Below are positions 55,906 to 64,000 of a stretch of DNA of 64,000 bases, piece after piece. The stretch lies in contig JASJBI010000008.1 of assembly GCA_030066595.1 (NCBI GenBank), positions 1 through 64,000 of the forward strand. The letters are read 5' to 3'. The position numbers and the translations under genes are program-made. Positions within the stretch are counted from its first letter, which is position 1. Every line of letters starts with the position of its first letter. The DNA is from Alphaproteobacteria bacterium (GTDB taxonomy: Bacteria > Pseudomonadota > Alphaproteobacteria > JAJFFI01). Below the pieces are notes generated by a model, which was not told where the DNA came from, did not search any database, and was given only the letters and a program-made list of their open reading frames with translations.

Positions 55906-56073
55906 ATGGACGCGCTCTGGGACTGGTTTGGAGAGCCCAAGAACCGCGAAATGCTTGCGTGGATCGGCGGGGCCCTTGCCGTGGTCGTGAGCGGGTGGTG
56001 GACTGCCTTCACCTATTTCCGAAAGGCCGGCGGGTCCGATGACCGGTCCGATTCCGACCGGGGCGGGGATTAG
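55906..56073 (+). CDS. Small single-pass membrane protein (hypothetical)
   Basis: 55 residues: MDALWDWFGEPKNREML, one hydrophobic segment (AWIGGALAVVVSGWWTAFTYF), then a charged tail RKAGGSDDRSDSDRGGD. The pattern of an amphipathic start, one Trp-bearing helix and an acidic tail recurs as an anchor in other proteins, but no full family is known to me. Coding is likely but not certain; no strong ribosome site is visible. Confidence 0.5.
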   Translation: MDALWDWFGEPKNREMLAWIGGALAVVVSGWWTAFTYFRKAGGSDDRSDSDRGGD

Positions 56074-56166
56074 TCGGTCAGGGCCTGGATGCGGTCGCGC
56101 CGAGACGGTCGCCGGTTCAGCCACCATGGCCGGTCGAAGCCCGCCATGGCGGCAGGAACCGGGCCT

Positions 56167-57036
56167 CTATTCGATGACGACGAAGGTCCGCACCTCGATG
56201 CTCTCGCGCGGGGGCGCGTCGTCGCGCGTCTCGGGCAGGCTGACGGCGCTGTGCGGCGTGAAGCGAGCGCGGCCGTCCGCGAGGCTGTCCCAGCCCTTGA
56301 TCAGGAGCACCTCGTCCGGGGTCATCCGCGGCGCGTAGTACCAGCGCTGCGCGGGGTCATGCGCCAGGTAATAGATCTCCCCGACGCGGTCCGGGAACAC
56401 CTGGTCCGTGGCGATCAGGTCGTCCGGCTCCACCGTGGTCGCATCGGCGAGCGCCAGGGGCGAGCGTTCCACCGGGCCGCGGATCGGGCGCCAGACGTTG
56501 ACCTGGACGATGCGGGCGCCGGCCTTGGTCAGCCGGGCCACTTCCTCCTCGCCGAGCACGTCCTTTGCGCGCTGCGGCCCGCTTTTTTCGGTGTAGTCGA
56601 CGTGGATCCCGGTCGCCGGGCCGCGCAAGCCGTCCGGGTTCTGCGCCCCGACCCCGTTGTCGGAGCGGCGCGTGGCGTCGAAGATGGCCACACGGCTGGC
56701 GCCGAACCTGCGGCGCAGGAGCGCTTCGATCTCCGGAAAGTACGCCTCCGCAACGGCGTCGTCGTCGTAGAGGTCCTCGACCGCGGTCGCATGGCTCAGC
56801 AGTTCGAACCCCTCGCGGTCGACGGACAGGGTGTCGGCGATTTCGCGCATGTCGGAGATGGCGACCGAGTGGGCCTCGTCCTCGAAGAGGTAAATGGGCA
56901 CGCTGCCGGTGAAGGCGGCACTGTAAAACGCCGGCTTGGCGTCCTGGCGCCGGATGAAGTTCAGGGGCGCCTGAGTTGGGGTGGCGGTCCGCGGCGGCTC
57001 GGCCCGCAACGGAACGGAAGCGGCGATCTGGTTCAT
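56167..57036 (-). CDS. CmcJ/NvfI family oxidoreductase
   Basis: 289 residues. The family (CmcJ of cephamycin, AsaB/NvfI of fungi) are Fe(II)/2-oxoglutarate-type or related hydroxylases and desaturases. Landmarks: FYSAAFTGSVPIYLFEDEA-like start, RVAIFDATRRSDNG, GIHVDYT (likely metal His and Asp), VNVWRPIRGPVERSPLALADA, DEVLLIKGWDSLADGRARFTPHSA (late metal His region). Substrate unknown. A LysR-type box lies 104 bp upstream, right after the lysR gene. Confidence 0.8.
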   Translation of the reverse strand: MNQIAASVPLRAEPPRTATPTQAPLNFIRRQDAKPAFYSAAFTGSVPIYLFEDEAHSVAISDMREIADTLSVDREGFELLSHATAVEDLYDDDAVAEAYFPEIEALLRRRFGASRVAIFDATRRSDNGVGAQNPDGLRGPATGIHVDYTEKSGPQRAKDVLGEEEVARLTKAGARIVQVNVWRPIRGPVERSPLALADATTVEPDDLIATDQVFPDRVGEIYYLAHDPAQRWYYAPRMTPDEVLLIKGWDSLADGRARFTPHSAVSLPETRDDAPPRESIEVRTFVVIE

Positions 57037-57139
57037 GACAACCCTCTTTGCTTGTCCGGCCGACCGACGGCCGTGGTCTGTTGCCAGCAGAGATGGGCCA
57101 GAACGACCGAAAACGCCACCGAGTTCGGTTCAGGCTGAC

Positions 57140-57154
57140 TTGAACGAGCTTCAA
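57140..57154. promoter_or_regulatory. LysR-type box before the CmcJ-like gene
   Basis: TTGAA-CGAGC-TTCAA: perfect dyad with the T-N11-A spacing of LysR binding sites, placed 1 bp past the lysR stop and 104 bp upstream of the CmcJ-like start. Confidence 0.6.
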
Positions 57155-57155
57155 G

Positions 57156-58088
57156 CTAGGAGGTGGCCACCGCTTGGGCGTTTTCGGCGCGCCATTCGGT
57201 CGCCGTCTCGTTGAGCCAGCGTTCGAGACGCCGCCCGGCGGCGGTGGGCGCCGCGCCGGCCGGCCGGCAGAGATAATAGGCGGCGCCTGTGGGGTCGGCG
57301 TCTCCGAAGGGCGCGACCAGCCGGCCGCGCTCCAGCCAGCTGTCCACCACGGGCCGCCGGCCCATGGCGATGCCGTGGCCCGACTCGGCGACCTGCAGCG
57401 CCTGTTCCGCGGCATCCAGTTCGATCATGTCGTCGCGCGCTGGGGGCTCGACGCCGTGGGCGCGCGCCCATTCCTCCCATTCGTCCGGAATGTTCGCGTT
57501 GACGATGATCCGCACATCGCGCAGCACTTCGGGCGAAGGCTCTTTGGGCGACGGATCCAGATAGCCCGGCGCACACACCGGCATCGCCGTTTCCTCGAGC
57601 AGCAGCGTCGAGTCCACATCCGCCCAGGCCCCTTTGCCGTGCCGGATTGCAACGTCCACCTGTTCCCTTGCCAGATCGACGACGCGCGTCGTCGTAATGA
57701 GCTGCAGGTCGATCTGCGGAAACTCCCGTTCGAAGGCGCCAAGCTTCGGGATCAGCCATGTCGCGGCGAGCGAGGGCGGCAGCGTCAGCCGCACCGTGCT
57801 GCGGCCGCTCGCGGGCAGCAGGGCCTCCGTCGCCGCGTGGATCTGGCGCATGGCGGGTTCGATCTGCTCGAGATAGCGGCGGCCGGTCTCGGTCAGTTTG
57901 GGGCGCTTGCCCGACCGGTCGATCAGCGAGGTCCTGAGGAATTCCTCGAGCCGCCGCACCTGATGACTGATTGCCGATTCCGTGAGGCCCAGGCTTTCCG
58001 CCGCGTCGCGATAGCGCTCATGGGTGGCGGCGGCGTGAAACGCCCTGAGCGCGGCAAAGGGGGGCAGCGTCAATTTGGGTCCGGCCAT
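57156..58088 (-). CDS. LysR family transcriptional regulator (GcvA-like)
   Basis: 310 residues. The winged helix (residues 9-67) reads PPFAALRAFHAAATHERYRDAAESLGLTESAISHQVRRLEEFL, very like GcvA/AmpR-type regulators. The effector domain includes LPPSLAATWLIPKLGAFEREFPQIDLQLITT. Two identical-pattern boxes (TTGAA-N5-TTCAA) flank the gene, one 20 bp before its start and one just after its stop, in front of the CmcJ-like gene. It likely controls itself, that gene and perhaps the divergent quinone reductase. Confidence 0.93.
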   Translation of the reverse strand: MAGPKLTLPPFAALRAFHAAATHERYRDAAESLGLTESAISHQVRRLEEFLRTSLIDRSGKRPKLTETGRRYLEQIEPAMRQIHAATEALLPASGRSTVRLTLPPSLAATWLIPKLGAFEREFPQIDLQLITTTRVVDLAREQVDVAIRHGKGAWADVDSTLLLEETAMPVCAPGYLDPSPKEPSPEVLRDVRIIVNANIPDEWEEWARAHGVEPPARDDMIELDAAEQALQVAESGHGIAMGRRPVVDSWLERGRLVAPFGDADPTGAAYYLCRPAGAAPTAAGRRLERWLNETATEWRAENAQAVATS

Positions 58089-58108
58089 ATTCCGAGCGTG
58101 CGGGAGAA

Positions 58109-58123
58109 TTGAATGGAATTCAA
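58109..58123. promoter_or_regulatory. LysR-type box upstream of lysR
   Basis: TTGAA-TGGAA-TTCAA: same half-sites and spacing as the box at 57140. It lies 20 bp before the LysR start, in the 292-bp divergent region (58089-58380) shared with the quinone reductase. The remainder of that region has no convincing gene. Confidence 0.6.
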
Positions 58124-58380
58124 GTCCTATGCGACAGCCAAGCGTGCCCCGAGGATCCGCATGCCTCCTCGGGCCAAGCTGAAACGCTGCAAGGGCCTTG
58201 CCGGACTGATCTCGCGCCGGCGCGGACCCGGGGCCTTTCCGCGGTCAGCCGTGCGGGCGTGCAGGCTACCATCGAGCTTGGTCCGATCGGACCCGAGTCG
58301 CCTCCCACAGCCGCAATTGCTAACCTGCTCAGCGTGTGAGGCGTGCTGTCCAGGATCTCTCGGTGCATGAGAAGGGCCAC

Positions 58381-59148
58381 ATGATGCAAGCGCTCGTCGT
58401 CCACTGTCATCCCGAACCCCGCTCGTTCAACGCCGCGCTCAAGGACGTCGCGGTGGAGACGCTCGAGCGCCTTGGTCACACGGTTGTCGTTTCCGATCTC
58501 TACGCCGAGGGATTCGACCCGGTGGAAGGGCCCGCTCACTACGCGGACCGCGCGGACCCGGGTTTCTTTTCCGCCCTGTCCGAGCAAAGGCACGGCAGCA
58601 AGGCCGGCGCCCTGTCCGCCGATGTTCGCCGCGAGATCGAGCGGCTGGAACGGGCCGACCTCGTGGTGTTCCAGTTTCCGATCTGGTGGCACGCGCAACC
58701 GGCAATGCTGAAGGGCTGGCTCGATCGGGTGTTCGTCAACGGAGGGCTCTATACAAGCAGGAAGCGTTACGATCGTGGCCATTTCCTCGGACGCCGTGCG
58801 ATCTGCTCGGTCACCACCGGCGCGCCGTCGGTCAGCTTCTGCCACAACGGGCGCGGCGGCGATATCCACCTGCTGCTGTGGCCCATGCACTACTCGCTCT
58901 ACTACATGGGCTACTCGGTTCTGCCACCGTTTCTCGCCTTCGGCGTCCAAGGCCACGGCTTCGCCTATGAGGAAGAGCAGAAATTCCGGGACCAGCTGGA
59001 GAGGTACAAAACAGACTGGTCTGTTCGGCTGGAGAGGCTGGAGACCGACACTCCCATCCCCTTCCCCGGTTGGGACGACTGGGACGAACGCGGCGTCCTC
59101 AAACCGGGTGTCGAGGGCTATGACTATTTCATCCGGGCCCGTCCGTAG
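58381..59148 (+). CDS. NAD(P)H dehydrogenase (quinone), flavodoxin-fold
   Basis: 255 residues from ATG 58381 (58384 also possible; AGAAGGG upstream). Matches the NQO1/MdaB/KefF-type family: LVVHCHPEPRSFNAAL, HTVVVSDLYAEGFDPV, ADLVVFQFPIWWHAQPAMLKGWLDRVF, and CSVTTGAP with a catalytic-loop motif. Two-electron reduction of quinones or similar is expected, with FAD. Divergent from lysR. Confidence 0.92.
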   Translation: MMQALVVHCHPEPRSFNAALKDVAVETLERLGHTVVVSDLYAEGFDPVEGPAHYADRADPGFFSALSEQRHGSKAGALSADVRREIERLERADLVVFQFPIWWHAQPAMLKGWLDRVFVNGGLYTSRKRYDRGHFLGRRAICSVTTGAPSVSFCHNGRGGDIHLLLWPMHYSLYYMGYSVLPPFLAFGVQGHGFAYEEEQKFRDQLERYKTDWSVRLERLETDTPIPFPGWDDWDERGVLKPGVEGYDYFIRARP

Positions 59149-59349
59149 AGAGGATTGATGTCCGATGAGTGGCCGACGCGGAGCTCCGGAGGCCGCACGT
59201 CGCCCGCGGGCCTACCGCCGAAGGGCGGACCTTCAGAGCTCAGATGGCTGTTCCTGGTGTCAAAGCGGCCGCAATCGACGGACGGTCAGAACAGCCAGTC
59301 CCCGCCAGAGCGGACAAGGATTGAGCCGCATCTCAGTCCGGCATCACCG

Positions 59350-59606
59350 CCTTTCGGAGGCCTTCGGCGTATCGATCCGAATGGCGGTCTGTGATCCTCC
59401 GCGCTGTGCGGCCTGATTGTGTTGTGGTGGCATCGCCATTGCTCGATGAGGACCCTGGCCTTCCTCAGCGTGCTGAAGATCTCGCCGTTGAGGAATTCAT
59501 CCTTGAACCATCCCGATTGAACGTTTCGTTGTAGCCGTTCTCCCGAGGGGAACCAGGCTCGTGTAGAGCGCTATCACACCCATCCTGGATAGCCATTCGC
59601 GGACAG
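59350..59606 (-). pseudogene. Decayed IS3-family transposase (OrfB C-terminal part)
   Basis: Reading the minus strand from about 59606, three frames in turn give the end of an IS3 OrfB: AVREWLSRMGV, then EPGSPRENGYNETFN, then KDEFLNGEIFSTLRKARVLIEQWR...NTIRPHSA. These correspond to the end of the DDE domain (PGSPWENGYNESFN, DELLNGEIF, IRPHSALGYRPP). At least two frameshifts and no start or terminal repeats found. It is a fossil between the quinone reductase and the mutase cassette. The rest of 59149-59650 contains no gene. Confidence 0.75.
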
Positions 59607-59650
59607 CGGATGGCGGCCGCGTTTCCACCGGCGCACCACAGCCCCCGCGA

Positions 59651-61348
59651 TCAGGGCATCACCAGCGGGTCGCCGAAGCCCAGTTCGCGGCGGAGCGTGT
59701 GGCAGATCTCGCCATGAGTCGCCCCGGCGATCGCCGCCTCGACCAGCTTGCCGAAGGTGTTGGTCTCGAGCCCAGCCGGCTCAGAGGTCGCCGCACGGGC
59801 AAGAGCGTCGAGCGCCGCCTGCACCGCGCCCTGATCGCGCGCCGCCTTCCACGCCTGGAAATCCTTGATGTGCGCGCCCATCACCGCCGGATCCGGGCGC
59901 TCGAGCGGCTGCACGTCGACATCCTCCTCGTCTTCCGAGAGATACTTGTTGACCCCGACGATGGTTTCCTCGCCGGTCTCGACCTTCTCCTGGAAGGCCA
60001 GGCCGCTGTCGCCGCAATAGGTCTGCGGTATGCCGGCCTGGGCGGCGGCGAACATGCCGCCCGCCTTGTCGATCTGCTCGATGATCGCCGCGATCCGTTC
60101 CTCCATCGCGTCGGTCATCGCCTCGACGTAGAACGAGCCGCCCAAGGGGTCGATCACGTCGGTCAGATGCGACTCTTCCTTGAGGATGTTTTGGGTGGCG
60201 ACGGCGATGCGCGCCGCGCGCTCGGTCGGTACGCTCAGCACCTCGTCATAGGAATCCGTGTGCAGCGACTGCAGCCCGCCGAAGATCCCGGCCATCGCCT
60301 GCACGGTGACGCGCGCGATGTTGTTGAGCGGCTGCTGGCGCGTGAGATCGACGCCCGAGGTCTGGCCGTGGAACTTGAAGCGCCAGGCCTTGGGATCCTC
60401 GGCGCCGAACCGCTCGCGCACGATCCGTTGCCAGAGGCGCCGGCCCGCACGGAACTTGGCGACCTCTTCGAAGAAGCTCACCGAAATGTCGAAGAAGAAT
60501 GTGAACCGGGGCAGGAACTTGTCCGGGTCCATGCCGCGGTCGACGCAGTCCTGGACGTATTGGATCGCCGTGCACAGGGTGAGCGCCATCGCCTCGGCCG
60601 GCGCCGCCCCGCCCTGCTGCATGTGCTGGCCGACGACGGAGACCGGGTTCCACCCGGGCACCTTCTCCTGGCAGAAGGCGACGTGATCGACCAGCACGCG
60701 GCGCGAGCCCGGGAGCGCGATGCGGAAGAACATGTGGTTGGCGATGAAGTGCGAGATGTAGTCGGACTGGTTCGAGGTGCCGGTGATCTTCTGCCACGGA
60801 ATGCCGCGCCGCTGCGCCACGCCCAGCATGAACGCCAGCAGCGTGAACGGCACCGGGTCGTTCATCGCCATGGAGATGCGGTCCAGCGGCACGTCGCGCA
60901 GCGCCGTCGCCATGTGATCGACCGAGTTGATCACGGTGCCGCAGGTGCCCAGCAGCTCTTCGTCGACCTCGTCGCAGTCGTAGCCGCGAAAGACCGAGTT
61001 GCAGGGGATCAGGCTGCCGGCGGTCGCGCCGGCATCGAGCAGCTTGAGGAAGCGGCCGTTGAAATCCTCGGGCGTGCCGAAGCCGATCAGCTGACGCTGG
61101 CTCCAGGTGCGCCCGCGATGCATGGTCGGATAGATCCCGCGCGTCATCGGCGGCTGACCCGGAAAGCCCAGATCGTCCATGTAGCGCGCGCTTGACCAGT
61201 CGTCGGGGGTATAGAGCGGCTTGACCTCGATGCCCGACCGGTTGCGCACGGTACGGTCCGCACCCATCTGCGCCTCGTATTGTGCGCGCCAGTCGGCGCG
61301 GGCGGCCTCGAATCCAGGCAGCGGCAGCTGAACGGGTTTCTGGGACAT
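59651..61348 (-). CDS. B12-dependent acyl-CoA mutase, large (substrate-binding) subunit of unknown specificity
   Basis: 565 residues from ATG 61346-61348 (GAGGAAA upstream). Methylmalonyl-CoA-mutase-family TIM barrel without its own B12 domain, like IcmA/HcmA. Differences from known members (aligned by eye): the specificity position in [10 protein letters not shown] is Leu87 (Tyr in MCM, Phe in ICM, Ile in HCM); the FDLPTxxGYDSD loop is [13 protein letters not shown] (114-126); the MCM carboxylate Arg207 position is Asn204; the Tyr-His pair is Gln241-His242. So methylmalonyl-CoA is an unlikely substrate. It is downstream of the B12 subunit gene, separated by 55 bp. Confidence 0.88.
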   Translation of the reverse strand: MSQKPVQLPLPGFEAARADWRAQYEAQMGADRTVRNRSGIEVKPLYTPDDWSSARYMDDLGFPGQPPMTRGIYPTMHRGRTWSQRQLIGFGTPEDFNGRFLKLLDAGATAGSLIPCNSVFRGYDCDEVDEELLGTCGTVINSVDHMATALRDVPLDRISMAMNDPVPFTLLAFMLGVAQRRGIPWQKITGTSNQSDYISHFIANHMFFRIALPGSRRVLVDHVAFCQEKVPGWNPVSVVGQHMQQGGAAPAEAMALTLCTAIQYVQDCVDRGMDPDKFLPRFTFFFDISVSFFEEVAKFRAGRRLWQRIVRERFGAEDPKAWRFKFHGQTSGVDLTRQQPLNNIARVTVQAMAGIFGGLQSLHTDSYDEVLSVPTERAARIAVATQNILKEESHLTDVIDPLGGSFYVEAMTDAMEERIAAIIEQIDKAGGMFAAAQAGIPQTYCGDSGLAFQEKVETGEETIVGVNKYLSEDEEDVDVQPLERPDPAVMGAHIKDFQAWKAARDQGAVQAALDALARAATSEPAGLETNTFGKLVEAAIAGATHGEICHTLRRELGFGDPLVMP

Positions 61349-61403
61349 GGTCGTTTCCTCGTTTGTCGAACGCGTCTCCGCGTTCCGTTTCCGGTCCGTG
61401 CGC

Positions 61404-61835
61404 TCAGGCGGCGTCGAGGGCGGCGCGCGCCTGAACCGTCAGATCGAGGACCGTGCGGATGATCTCCTCCCGCGGCACGCCCGGATGGAAGATGCGTGCC
61501 ACGCCGGCCTCGAGCAGGCCGGCCTCCTCGTCCTCGGGCACGATGCCGCCGACGATCACCGCCACGTGCCCCAGCTCTGCCTCCCGCATCGCGGTGACTA
61601 GCTTGGGCACGATGAGATGGTCGGTCGCAAGCGAGCTCACCCCGACCACGTCGACGTCCTCCTCCAGCGCCATCTGCACTACGGCCGGGATCTTCTGCCA
61701 GGGACCGGTGTAGATGACCTCCATCCCAGCATCGCGCAGGAAAGCGGCGACGATGCGGCTGCCCCGGTCATGGCCATCGAACCCGATCTTCGTGACCAGC
61801 ACGCGCGGCGGCCGGCCGAGTTGCGTCCCCCTCAT
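61404..61835 (-). CDS. Cobalamin-binding small subunit of the acyl-CoA mutase
   Basis: 143 residues. The B12-binding fold with D20-x-H22-x-x-G25 in [12 protein letters not shown], then [12 protein letters not shown] and [20 protein letters not shown], the usual cobalamin-contact loops. Size and split layout match IcmB/HcmB. Its ATG overlaps the TetR stop (ATGA), so it is coupled to the regulator. Confidence 0.94.
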   Translation of the reverse strand: MRGTQLGRPPRVLVTKIGFDGHDRGSRIVAAFLRDAGMEVIYTGPWQKIPAVVQMALEEDVDVVGVSSLATDHLIVPKLVTAMREAELGHVAVIVGGIVPEDEEAGLLEAGVARIFHPGVPREEIIRTVLDLTVQARAALDAA

Positions 61836-62575
61836 GGCGACACTCCCTGTTTCACGCTCTTGACGAAGTCGCGCGCGATGGCGGCGGGTGACGCGCCGCC
61901 CGCGCGATACCAGGTCTGCGTCCAGTTGAGCGCACCCAGCAGCATCAGCCGCAGCAGCCTAGCATCGGCCCTGTCGGCCAGGGCGAGCGCGCCGATCAAC
62001 GTGCGAAAACGGCTCTCGTATTCGTCGCGCGCGGCGGCCAGCTCCTTTGCCACAGCGCCATCGTCCGCGTCATCGGGCAGCACCCGGATCATCACTTTGG
62101 CATAGGCGCTCTGGTCGAGCACCGTCTCCAGATGGGCCGCCGCGGCGGCCTCCAGCCGGGCCCAGGGCTCGCCGCCGGCCGCCGCGACTGCAGAATCGAC
62201 GCGGCGCGCCAACCCCGCCACGCCCTCGCGATAGACCTCCAACAGCAGCGCCGTTTTGGAAGGAAAATGATAGTAGACCGAGCCCGGCAGCATGCCCGCT
62301 GCGCCTGCGATATCGCGGATCGTCGTCGCGCTGTAGCCCTGGTCGGCAAACAGCCTGGCCGCGGCATCCATCAGCGCCATCCGCCGGTTGTCCTGGCGCG
62401 GCCCACCGCCCGATCCCGGCGGCCGCCCGCGCGGTCGGGCGGGCGCTTTCTGCGGCACGCTCGCGACAGCAGAGCTGCGCACCCCACCAGACCCCCGAGT
62501 CTCGCCAACGCCGGAAGGTCCGATAGTCCCAGCGGCCTGACGATCCTTGGCTCGGCTGGTTGCTTCCTTCACCAT
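61832..62575 (-). CDS. TetR family regulator of the mutase cassette
   Basis: 247 residues from ATG 62573-62575 (later starts are possible). About 60 N-terminal residues are a basic, disordered Pro/Arg/Gly extension before the HTH domain (RMALMDAAARLFADQGYSATTIRDIAGAAGMLPGSVYYHFPSK). This is the FadR-like/acyl-CoA-sensing kind of TetR found beside acyl-CoA genes. It is the first gene of TetR, small subunit, large subunit. A 28-bp operator-like dyad is 21 bp upstream. Confidence 0.9.
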   Translation of the reverse strand: MVKEATSRAKDRQAAGTIGPSGVGETRGSGGVRSSAVASVPQKAPARPRGRPPGSGGGPRQDNRRMALMDAAARLFADQGYSATTIRDIAGAAGMLPGSVYYHFPSKTALLLEVYREGVAGLARRVDSAVAAAGGEPWARLEAAAAAHLETVLDQSAYAKVMIRVLPDDADDGAVAKELAAARDEYESRFRTLIGALALADRADARLLRLMLLGALNWTQTWYRAGGASPAAIARDFVKSVKQGVSP

Positions 62576-62595
62576 CCCGGCGTCCTTCGATTGAT

Positions 62596-62623
62596 TTAAA
62601 ACCAAACAACTGTTTGTTTTTAA
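62596..62623. promoter_or_regulatory. 28-bp TetR operator-like dyad
   Basis: TTAAAACCAAACA (62596-62608), two-base spacer, TGTTTGTTTTTAA (62611-62623): 13-bp arms with one mismatch. It is in front of the TetR gene, A/T-rich in a G/C-rich setting. The 369 bases from here to 62992 hold no gene I can support. Confidence 0.7.
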
Positions 62624-62992
62624 CACGTGGCGACGCCCGAGTCAAACGCAACCGCCTCGGACCATGCGCTCGCTATGTTGGAGGCTTGGGATGGCGACAT
62701 CGGTCAGCTGGAGAGCGATATAGCGGCCGTGGCGCACGACGTGGGGGCCGATCCTTAATGGCTCTTCACGGAGCGTTATCGACGTCGCCTTCGGGTCAAG
62801 ACAGACGTCCGAATGACACCGGGCCGACGCCTGAAGTTGGACGTTAAGCAGCCGCGTGGGCTGACTTAGGTACCTTCAGGCTGTTGCTCGGCCGTGCCGC
62901 CAGCTCAGACACCGGTTCGCGCCCGCGCCGATTTCGCGACGTCCGAGAATCCGCTAGCATCGCCGGGATCCCACGAGCGCACGAGACCCGCC

Positions 62993-64000
62993 ATGGCCGT
63001 CACCGGATATGAGAAATCCAAGCTGCGCCCATCGGGCAAGAGTTTCGCCGATACGATACCCGGTCCCCGGGGGCTGCCGCTCATGGGCGTGCTGCCCGGG
63101 CTCCGGCGAGATTCGCTCGGCACGCTGATACGCGCCGCCCGGGACTACGGAGACGTGGTGGCGCTCCCCGCGGGCCCCCGGCGTGTCTATCTCGTCAACC
63201 ATCCGGACCATATCCGCCGTATCCTCCAGGACAACCACCGCAACTACGGCCTGCCCGCCCAGTACCGGATGCTTCGGCCCGTCTTCGGCGGCGGGCTATT
63301 CACCAGTGAGGGGGAGCGCTGGCAACGCCAGCGGGACGTGCTCCAACCGTCGTTCCGTCTTTCGGCGCTGCGGGAGCTGGCGCCCGTGGTGGCTGCGGCA
63401 ACCGAGGACATGCTCGCGCGATTCGAGCGGGCCTGCACCGACGGCGTCCCCGTTGATGTCGCCGAGGAGACGCCGGCGCTCACCCTACAGGTGGCCGCCC
63501 GGGGGCTCTTCGGCGCAGATCTCGGAAGCCGGGCGTCGGGCCTGGCCCGCGACATCCGCCTGCTCATAGAGGAGGCGACCCGTCGCACCATGGCGCTGGT
63601 GCCATTCGCCGAACATTTGCCGAGCCGGCGCAACCGGCGCTTCGCCCGCGCGCTGGGGCGGCTCGATGCGGCGGTCGCCGGCATCGTTGCGGCGCGGCGC
63701 AAGGCGGCCTCGCCGGACCGCCCCGCAGACCTCCTCACGCGCCTTATGGCTGCTGCGGACGCCGAGCGGGACGCAGACGCCGCCATCCGTGAGCTCCACG
63801 ACCAGGTCAAAACCATGCTGGTGAGCGCGACGGTCACCACGGCGAACGCGCTGACCTGGACGTGGTATTTCTTGTCCCGACACCCGCAGGCCGAGGCGCA
63901 GCTGCGGCGCGAGGTGACAGAATGCTTGGCCGACGGCGCGCCTGGTGCGGCTGACCTTGAGCGCGTCACATACGTCCGCATGGCGTTCCAGGAGGCTCTC
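62993..64000 (+). CDS. Cytochrome P450, cut by the window edge
   Basis: First 336 residues from ATG 62993. Proline-rich start (IPGPRGLPLMG), helix C W-x3-R (GERWQRQRDVLQPSFR), and I-helix KTMLVSATVTTANALTW. The usual AGx(E/D)TT is SATVTT here: the acidic residue is Val281. YFLSRHPQAEAQLRREV follows. The window ends inside the K-helix region, before ExxR and the haem Cys. It starts 370 bp from the dyad of the mutase TetR and may share that control. Confidence 0.9.
   Translation, partial: MAVTGYEKSKLRPSGKSFADTIPGPRGLPLMGVLPGLRRDSLGTLIRAARDYGDVVALPAGPRRVYLVNHPDHIRRILQDNHRNYGLPAQYRMLRPVFGGGLFTSEGERWQRQRDVLQPSFRLSALRELAPVVAAATEDMLARFERACTDGVPVDVAEETPALTLQVAARGLFGADLGSRASGLARDIRLLIEEATRRTMALVPFAEHLPSRRNRRFARALGRLDAAVAGIVAARRKAASPDRPADLLTRLMAAADAERDADAAIRELHDQVKTMLVSATVTTANALTWTWYFLSRHPQAEAQLRREVTECLADGAPGAADLERVTYVRMAFQEAL

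Noticed and set aside
58113-58370. 85-residue ORF between lysR and the quinone reductase
   Set aside because: Begins on the LysR box, Arg/Pro/Ser-rich, no ribosome site or family.
62627-62992. Small ORFs between TetR and P450
   Set aside because: Short, no ribosome site, no known family.

Overview
The window is a GC-rich bacterial chromosome segment that looks alphaproteobacterial, most likely from the Rhodospirillales or a close relative. This rests on gene content and order read from the sequence: a divK-pleD pair, an HdaA-type DnaA paralogue, an EipB/DUF1849 protein, a 40-residue aa3-type cytochrome oxidase subunit IV, a DUF992 protein, a dihydroorotase of the alphaproteobacterial type that lacks the HxH metal motif, and the block lptF-lptG-lptD-surA-pdxA-rsmA. 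No rRNA, tRNA or CRISPR array was recognised.

Layout. 1-1.8 kb is accessory: a fold-back inverted repeat at the very edge, then a TetR gene facing a Tat-exported protein made of two YdhR-like domains, with four 14-bp operator-like boxes between them. 1.9-4.8 kb holds small envelope and stress genes (metallo-beta-lactamase-fold hydrolase, YjdF, UspA, DUF4389, dodecin). 4.9-19.9 kb is mostly housekeeping: pyrB-pyrC-plsY-dprA, then topA, a PhzF-like gene, rnr, a tail-specific protease and rpmG. A two-gene polysaccharide O-acetylation cassette (AlgI-like and AlgJ-like) sits between dprA and topA. 19.9-23.0 kb has a glycosyltransferase and pleD/divK. 23.3-30.9 kb carries a ROK sugar kinase, dinB, eipB, a lipoprotein, aspS, rnd and a DUF992 protein.

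31-38 kb is a polyphosphate neighbourhood: a lone receiver protein, ppx, ppk1, sixA and a CYTH-CHAD protein. Between sixA and CYTH-CHAD lies a roughly 320-bp hairpin-rich element with terminal inverted repeats, flanked by CTAG, whose ends coincide with the stop codons of both genes. 38-47.8 kb has an SDR, hdaA, an AI-2E family permease, a CDP-alcohol phosphatidyltransferase and a DUF2066 protein in one overlapping operon, divergent from purM-purN. A CoxIV-like small gene, ndk, holC, a stand-alone THUMP protein and pepA follow. 48-55.8 kb is the LPS-transport and outer-membrane biogenesis operon.

55.9-64 kb is accessory again. A LysR regulator has matching TTGAA-N5-TTCAA boxes before its own gene and before a CmcJ/NvfI-family oxidoreductase, and a quinone reductase lies beyond. 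A decayed IS3-type transposase follows. Then comes a TetR-controlled, two-subunit B12-dependent acyl-CoA mutase whose substrate-pocket motifs match none of the characterised mutases I know, divergent from a cytochrome P450 cut by the window edge. The mutase cassette and the CTAG-flanked hairpin element are the best candidates for something not yet described. Functional calls come from motif and family recognition by eye; no database search was run.
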